Part shown: positions 59,923-64,000 of the stretch, piece by piece | How the letters are laid out: each line of letters opens with the position of its first letter | Numbering within the stretch: the first letter of the stretch is position 1 | Source of the DNA: Candidatus Poribacteria bacterium | GTDB taxonomy: Bacteria; Abyssobacteria; SURF-5 | NCBI GenBank assembly: GCA_016215705.1 | Contig: JACRIR010000135.1 | Location: forward strand, 7,996-71,995 | Direction of reading: 5' to 3' | Length of the DNA stretch: 64,000 bases | Translations under genes and position numbers: made by a program | The notes under the pieces: generated by a model | What the model was told of the DNA's origin: nothing | The model's database searches: none | The model's input: only the letters and a program-made list of their open reading frames with translations

Positions 59923-60621
59923 CTACTTCCTCAATTTGGAAGAAGCGCTTCGATTCGCCGGTCTCCCCCTGTTCTCTGCAATTATGCCCACTTGAAGAAC
60001 TTTCAGAATCTCGCGGAAGTGGTTTTCCACCATGCCCTCGTTTTCCACGATGTCACTGTTCGTGAAAACCCGGAAACGTTCTTTCTGATATCGGGATGCC
60101 AGAGTTGAAAGAAACGTTGAGTATACGCAGTCAATCACGTAAGCCGTTAACTCGATAGGCAGATCCTTGCGTATTGTGCCCGATGCTATCCCATCGGTGA
60201 GAACCCGGACAAAAAAGTTGGCCGACGGCCTCTCCAGCAGTTGCGCCATCTCGCTCAGGAACTTCTCTTCGCCGGAGGTGGTCAAGTCGAAATACATCTT
60301 GAACATGTGCCGGTATCGCGGAAATACCAGGAGGCTTTCCTCGAAAACCTTCTGAATCTTGGCGACAGAATCAAGGTCCATTTCTTCGATCTTGCCGTAA
60401 ATGCGGCTCAGGTTTCGAGCCGCCTCCTTGAATGTCGAGCAATACAGGTCCTGTTTGTCGGTGAAGTAGAGGTAGATCGAGCCCTTGGCGATGCCCGCCC
60501 GCTGGGCGATGGAGTTGATGTTGGCCTTGTGGTAGCCGTGCCGCGCAAATTCGGCGGCGGCGTTGCGGAATATGCGCTCGCGTTTTCTGGTGTCTATCCT
60601 GTTGAGAGCCTCTTTGGTCAT
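59923..60621 (-). CDS. TetR-family transcriptional regulator
   Basis: A 232-residue regulator. The N-terminal helix-turn-helix (about residues 10-60) reads RIFRNAAAEFARHGYHKANI, NSIAQRAGIAKGSIYLYF TDK. The C-terminal ligand domain is unrecognised. Start ATG 60621 (MTKEALN) is preferred; 60639 is an alternative. A perfect TGACCGGTCA site lies about 40 nt upstream, the expected place for autoregulation. It precedes ald on the same strand. Confidence 0.93.
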   Translation of the reverse strand: MTKEALNRIDTRKRERIFRNAAAEFARHGYHKANINSIAQRAGIAKGSIYLYFTDKQDLYCSTFKEAARNLSRIYGKIEEMDLDSVAKIQKVFEESLLVFPRYRHMFKMYFDLTTSGEEKFLSEMAQLLERPSANFFVRVLTDGIASGTIRKDLPIELTAYVIDCVYSTFLSTLASRYQKERFRVFTNSDIVENEGMVENHFREILKVLQVGIIAENRGRPANRSASSKLRK

Positions 60622-60655
60622 AAGGGTATTTCTCAGCAAGCTTCGGGGATATTCA

Positions 60656-60671
60656 GTGACTGACCGGTCAC
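60656..60671. promoter_or_regulatory. Predicted TetR operator
   Basis: TGACCGGTCA (60661-60670), a perfect 10-bp palindrome, preceded by GTGAC so that half-sites repeat (GTGACTGACCGGTCAC). Such CCGG-centred TGACC palindromes are common TetR operators. Confidence 0.6.
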
Positions 60672-61177
60672 CCAGTAAGCATTTATATCACACCGCGTCG
60701 AGGGATGTCAAGCATTTTCGGCATTTTCGGACATGACGAAGAAAAGAGTTTGTCTGCCACGGGGAACTCGGGGAGTCAGGAGGACAGACTCAACCAGCGT
60801 GGGCCAAGGCGGTCGCTGTCGTGTATCTGGGCAAAATAAGAACCAGCGGGAATACAACTGACATTTTGCCTATTGCCTTTCCATGGTAGCTCAAGTGGGA
60901 ACGACAAGGGGTCACGCCTACACGGCAGTCTCAATCCTTTCTGCTGTACCTTGCCGATTTCAAGAATATCCACCTGCGCGGATCAAAGTTTGACCTTGTC
61001 TCTTTCTCGACCTTGATGAATGGTACAACTCCTTAGAGCCTTTTGATGATGTTAGGCCTAATGGTGTATACTTCGGGAAAAGAGGAAACTCCCGCCATGA
61101 TCCGTTGGTGTCTTATATTGCAGAACATTCGAACTTAGGATGTTATATGGAACAAGACGAGCATTGTTTGCTCAGAG
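60672..61177. other. Intergenic region with no supported gene
   Basis: About 500 nt between the divergent tetR and GNAT genes. I see no ORF with credible composition. A 'TCTGCCACGGGGAACT' stretch at 60752-60767 resembles 'TCTACCACGGGGAACA' at 62001-62016, next to the Rhs remnant, so part of the region may be decayed mobile or Rhs-related sequence. Confidence 0.4.
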
Positions 61178-61606
61178 ATGACGAATATGGAAATTAGACC
61201 GTTTGAGCTACGTGATGAGGAGGCAGTAATCCAACTGTGGGCTGTCTGCGGGCTCGTCGTGCCGTGGAACAATCCCCATCGTGATATCCAGCGGAAACTC
61301 AAGGTGCAGGCGGACATGTTCCTGGTCGGATGTTTGGACGGCAAGGTCATAGCGAGCGTCATGGCTGGATACGATGGCCACCGTGGCTGGATCAACTATC
61401 TTGCGGTTCATCCACATCACCAACGCGCTGGGATTGCCAAGCATATGATGGATGAAGCCGAGGGCCGTCTTCGGGCAGTAGGCTGCCCGAAAATCAACTT
61501 GCAGGTGCGCAGCACGAATGCTGCGGTGATTGAATTCTACAAACGCATTGGGTTTAAGACCGATGACGTCGTGAGTCTAGGCAAACGGCTGGAACCAGAT
61601 GAATAG
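61178..61606 (+). CDS. GNAT-family N-acetyltransferase (YpeA-like)
   Basis: A 142-residue acetyltransferase. EIRPFELRDEEAVIQLWAVC opens the fold, the acetyl-CoA motif A is YLAVHPHHQRAGIAKHMMDE, and NLQVRSTNAAVIEFYKRIGF is the C-terminal motif B. It resembles YpeA. ATG 61178 (or the M4 at 61187) has only a weak ribosome site. Substrate unknown. Confidence 0.9.
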   Translation: MTNMEIRPFELRDEEAVIQLWAVCGLVVPWNNPHRDIQRKLKVQADMFLVGCLDGKVIASVMAGYDGHRGWINYLAVHPHHQRAGIAKHMMDEAEGRLRAVGCPKINLQVRSTNAAVIEFYKRIGFKTDDVVSLGKRLEPDE

Positions 61607-61727
61607 CAGAACCATGAGGTCCACGCTATCGTTGGAACAACAAGGGGTCTTAATGCTGTTCACTCAAGCCAAAATATGGCATAATCTCTCAGGTAGACTG
61701 CCGTGGTTAAGAGCGACTCCTATGCTT

Positions 61728-61985
61728 TTACTTTCCGATAGATTCTTTCCTCCTCGGTGCTTTGGCAAACAGGACTATGACATACACGAGAAAGCAGAAT
61801 GCGATTGTGAGCCAGACCCAAAAAGCCATCAATGTCACCGCGCAAGCGGGCCGTCCGAAGGCGTCGTATCTATATGTTTTCACGATGCCGCCGCTTGAGT
61901 TCAGTATTTCGGTCACGCTGCCTTGATGGTTCGTGTGGTAATAGTAGTCGTTTCCAGCATACCGCACAATCAGCGGATCGTCAAG
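61728..61985 (-). pseudogene. Displaced Rhs core fragment with unrelated membrane tail
   Basis: Read on the minus strand, DPLIVRYAGNDYYYHTNHQG SVTEILNSSGGIVKTYRYDAFG is nearly identical to the Rhs protein at 63014-63796. After RYDAFGRPACA the sequence switches to a hydrophobic tail (LMAFWVWLTIAFCFLVYVIV) and stops. Upstream of about 61980 similarity ends. It looks like an orphan Rhs tip cassette left by recombination. Confidence 0.7.
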
Positions 61986-62545
61986 GACAAAGAGAAAAAT
62001 TGTCTACCACGGGGAACATCCCGCAAACGCGGGACTTCGGCAACCTCAGCGCAGGAGGCACGGGGGAAAAACGACAAAGCGAGAAAGTTCGTTCCTGATC
62101 ACGTGCGCTCTGTCGAAGCTTTTTGGGATTCTATTCTCGGCGCTCGCACACCCCAACGCAGACTTGTCACACCGAAGCCGATGACCCTGTCAAAAGTGTA
62201 GCTCCTTGTGCTTTTCGAAGACGCCCCCTTATTCAGATCGAATGATTTGACCGCAAGCGGGGCGAAGCGATCACGCGAGAAACCAGAAAGCAAAGGGTGA
62301 ATATCTGACCCTACACAGTAAGAAATGCTTCTACGCCACCAAGGATGGTCCATGGCGCGTCTTTGCAGTCGAGTTAGACAAGCTTTTGTCCAAACCGCAT
62401 GTTTTTCCACCAAAAAGAAGAGGTTTTGCAGCCGAATCAAGAGTGTATATCTGACCCTTATGCTTTTCGGTTTTCGGCGGGGTCGTACCCATATCTTTAC
62501 GCATTTGGCAATCCGCCGCCGCTGTTCAGAGCAGCTTTCCTAAAA
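61986..62545. other. Non-coding region between Rhs remnant and lipoprotein gene
   Basis: No gene supported. The phrase ATATCTGACCCT occurs twice (about 62301-62312 and 62448-62459), the second copy close to 'CTTATGCTTTTC'. The frames across it have no recognisable family. Probably decayed Rhs or mobile DNA. Confidence 0.35.
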
Positions 62546-63007
62546 TCAGTCGAACAGCCGTTTGAATTGTCTGCCCCAGAACTCTACGACGCTACGTGCT
62601 GTGAGAGGCTCACGCTTTCCCCGATACGCATCAGAATCGAATACCTTCACTCGGCCCTCTGACGGAAAATACTGCAGTTGGTGAAATTCGTGTTCATGAC
62701 CGTAATAGTTCATGAGATGGGTGTAGATCGATGACTCTCTCGGCTTCCCATTCTTGTCCAAGAAAAACGCTTTGTAGATTTCAATTAATTCATCCTTATT
62801 GACTGGAGCATTCTTCTTTGGCTTTACGCTCAGGAACCTCTCCCCGTCGAAACTAAAGGAGTATTTCTCACCGTAGGTTTTCTTCAATGAGCGCATTCGC
62901 TCCATATCTTCCTCGGTCCGCTGGGAGCATGCCACGCAGAGGCAAGTCAACCATGCAACGAGCGAGCAGCAGAGTACTGCCTTCCGACATGCATTCGTTC
63001 TTTCCAC
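62546..63007 (-). CDS. Putative lipoprotein next to the Rhs toxin tip (possible immunity protein)
   Basis: A 153-residue protein with a signal peptide AVLCCSLVAWLTCLCVACSQ; the final cysteine (LCVAC) suggests lipidation though the lipobox is imperfect. The mature part is charged (MERMRSLKKTYGEKYSFSFD) with no recognised domain. Its start is 6 nt after the stop of the Rhs gene on the same strand. Rhs effectors often carry their immunity gene here, so that is the likely role, but nothing in the sequence proves it. Confidence 0.65.
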   Translation of the reverse strand: MERTNACRKAVLCCSLVAWLTCLCVACSQRTEEDMERMRSLKKTYGEKYSFSFDGERFLSVKPKKNAPVNKDELIEIYKAFFLDKNGKPRESSIYTHLMNYYGHEHEFHQLQYFPSEGRVKVFDSDAYRGKREPLTARSVVEFWGRQFKRLFD

Positions 63008-63013
63008 GATAAA

Positions 63014-63796
63014 TCACCTCTTAGGACACCTGTTGCTTTGAGCATTTTCGATTGCTATCTCATTCACGAATAGATCCGTCAATGAGAACCCCCATTGGCG
63101 ATTTCCCATGATCGAATCCAAGAAATTTGTTGGGGGAAATACGTCGTGCACCCACCCTTGCCATTCATTTGCGAAGCCTGCAAGTCGAGTATCCCCTGAC
63201 CCATATTCAAGCGTTAGTTGATATGTGACGTTGTAATGTCGGTCGAATGAGGCTTCTTCCGGATGTTCCCGAATATATTCTGGAGACAGTGATTGCCATG
63301 CTTCTGAACGGAGTTCGTGAGCCCTGTCATACATTCCGCTGTAATACTCATCCAGAATAGTGTAAGCCTCGCCATAGGCAGTTTCTTCAAACTGAAGTCC
63401 CAGAGGGTCTATGTGTAGCACCGGACTATTGGCGGTGTACGCGTATAGATTTGTTCCATTTATCGGTCCGATGGGATCTTCGGAGATGAATCTGCCGATT
63501 GACGGATCGTAGAATCGGAAGCGGTAGTAGTAGAGGCCGCTACGAGTGTGGAATTCACGGCCGGTGTAGGTGAAGCCGCCGGGGATGGCGGGGCCGGTCT
63601 CGCTCAGGATTTTGCCGAAGGCGTCGTATCTATAGGTTTTCACGATGCCGCCGCTTGAGTTCAGTATTTCGGTAACACTACCTTGATGGTTCTTGTGATA
63701 GTAGTAATCAACGCCATTGTACCGCACGATTAGCGGATCGTCAATGCCCGGGCCATGCGTGATGCTTGCCACCAAAGCGTCGCTTCCGTTGAGCAT
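63014..63796 (-). CDS. Rhs-family protein, C-terminal core and variable tip
   Basis: A 260-residue frame holding the end of an Rhs/YD-repeat protein. The core reads ITHGPGIDDPLIVRYNGVDY, HQGSVTEILNSSGGIVKTYR, SGLYYYRFRFYDPSIGRFIS, EDPIGPINGTNLYAYTANSP and stops at DPLGLQ, the usual boundary. Downstream about 125 residues (FEETAYGEAYTILDEYYSGM ... SNRCPKR) form a unique tip, the place where polymorphic toxin domains sit; I do not recognise it. The ATG at 63796 is not a natural start, because matching core sequence continues upstream in another frame (next entry). Confidence 0.75.
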   Translation of the reverse strand: MLNGSDALVASITHGPGIDDPLIVRYNGVDYYYHKNHQGSVTEILNSSGGIVKTYRYDAFGKILSETGPAIPGGFTYTGREFHTRSGLYYYRFRFYDPSIGRFISEDPIGPINGTNLYAYTANSPVLHIDPLGLQFEETAYGEAYTILDEYYSGMYDRAHELRSEAWQSLSPEYIREHPEEASFDRHYNVTYQLTLEYGSGDTRLAGFANEWQGWVHDVFPPTNFLDSIMGNRQWGFSLTDLFVNEIAIENAQSNRCPKR

Positions 63797-64000
63797 CCGA
63801 TCATGTCAAGCCCGTCATACGCGTAATGCCACTCCGAAGTGACAGCGCCCTGCGCGTTTTTCTCGATTGTCTTCAGCCTGCGGCCAAGCGCGTCATAGAC
63901 GAACTCGGTCCAGCCGCCACCGGATTGAGCCGGATAGTTTATCCTGACCAGCCGGTTCTCGTAGTCGTATTGCAGCGTGGCTGTCAGTCCGTTGACTGTC
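63797..64000 (-). pseudogene. Rhs/YD-repeat protein, upstream part, frame-shifted and cut by window edge
   Basis: The minus strand continues in another frame: LQYDYENRLVRINYPAQSGG, WTEFVYDALGRRLKTIEKNA, HYAYDGLDMI. At 63797-63798 the reading frame slips: GAC ATG ATC is followed by GG and then ATG CTC AAC of the downstream frame, so one base appears missing, or two extra. Without correction the frame ends at 63730. This may be a real frameshift or a sequencing error. The beginning of the gene lies beyond 64000. Confidence 0.75.

Noticed and set aside
62399-62662. Plus-strand Rhs-like end (YPYLYAFGNPPP)
   Set aside because: The short resemblance to the LYAYxxNxP motif has no core sequence around it, and the frame overlaps the better supported lipoprotein gene.
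1-64000. tRNA, rRNA, riboswitch or integrase/attachment sites
   Set aside because: I looked for cloverleaf-like GGTTCGAATCC arms, 16S/23S motifs and common riboswitch cores and found none I could support; a covariance-model scan would be decisive.

Overview
The window is a gene-dense bacterial chromosome fragment, about 64 kb, with no rRNA, tRNA, CRISPR array, phage or intact transposase that I can recognise. A double-membrane (Gram-negative type) cell is suggested by OmpA-domain proteins, lipoprotein-like leaders, a CsgG-like domain and many signal peptides. An anaerobic or facultative life is suggested by a probable tungsten aldehyde:ferredoxin oxidoreductase with a MoaD/ThiS partner, a PreA-like ferredoxin-type dehydrogenase, an AmrS-type radical SAM enzyme and IspH of the DXP pathway. 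The mix of Ser/Thr kinase, FGE-like domains, an Rhs locus and large numbers of dispersed palindromic repeats looks like an uncultivated lineage. I cannot assign a phylum from sequence alone.

Layout. 1-5.8 kb: a housekeeping operon on the minus strand, xseA-xseB-ispA-dxs-mfd, behind a good sigma70 promoter. 6-20 kb: an envelope region with an ECF sigma factor and its very large membrane anti-sigma partner, a secreted beta-helix protein, an FG-GAP protein, an exported TldD-like protease, a CsgG/FGE-like fusion, an FHA-type membrane protein and a second FGE-like protein. 20-25.1 kb: a minus-strand metabolic block, marR - preA-like - amidohydrolase - UroD-like - padR - truncated tauE. 25.4-31.9 kb: a PIN-domain remnant, an OmpA protein, then rel (ppGpp). 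29.3-34.9 kb: the tight operon mtnA-deoB-cmk-ispH-recJ. 35-40 kb: an IlvD/Edd-family dehydratase, a cyclase-family hydrolase and a class III aminotransferase. 40-47 kb: a Ser/Thr kinase with receiver-like and PilZ domains, an AmrS-like radical SAM enzyme, a family 4 uracil-DNA glycosylase, a small rhodanese, a PQQ-type sugar dehydrogenase and Hsp20. 47-52 kb: smc and ftsY. 52-60.7 kb: moaD-like, aldehyde oxidoreductase, the E2 and fused E1 of a 2-oxoacid dehydrogenase, SCP2, alanine dehydrogenase and a TetR regulator. 61-64 kb: a GNAT enzyme and an Rhs locus running off the window.

The most interesting item is the rhodanese at 44124-44441. Its active-site cysteine position is an in-frame TGA, the frame stays open and homologous on the far side, and a 7-bp hairpin with a GGTCA loop lies 14 nt after the TGA. 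This has the form of a selenocysteine codon with a bacterial SECIS element. Other notable points are a C-terminal module of about 100 residues shared by two unrelated secreted proteins, two families of near-perfect palindromes whose arms vary between copies but stay self-complementary, and several unusual domain combinations in signalling proteins.
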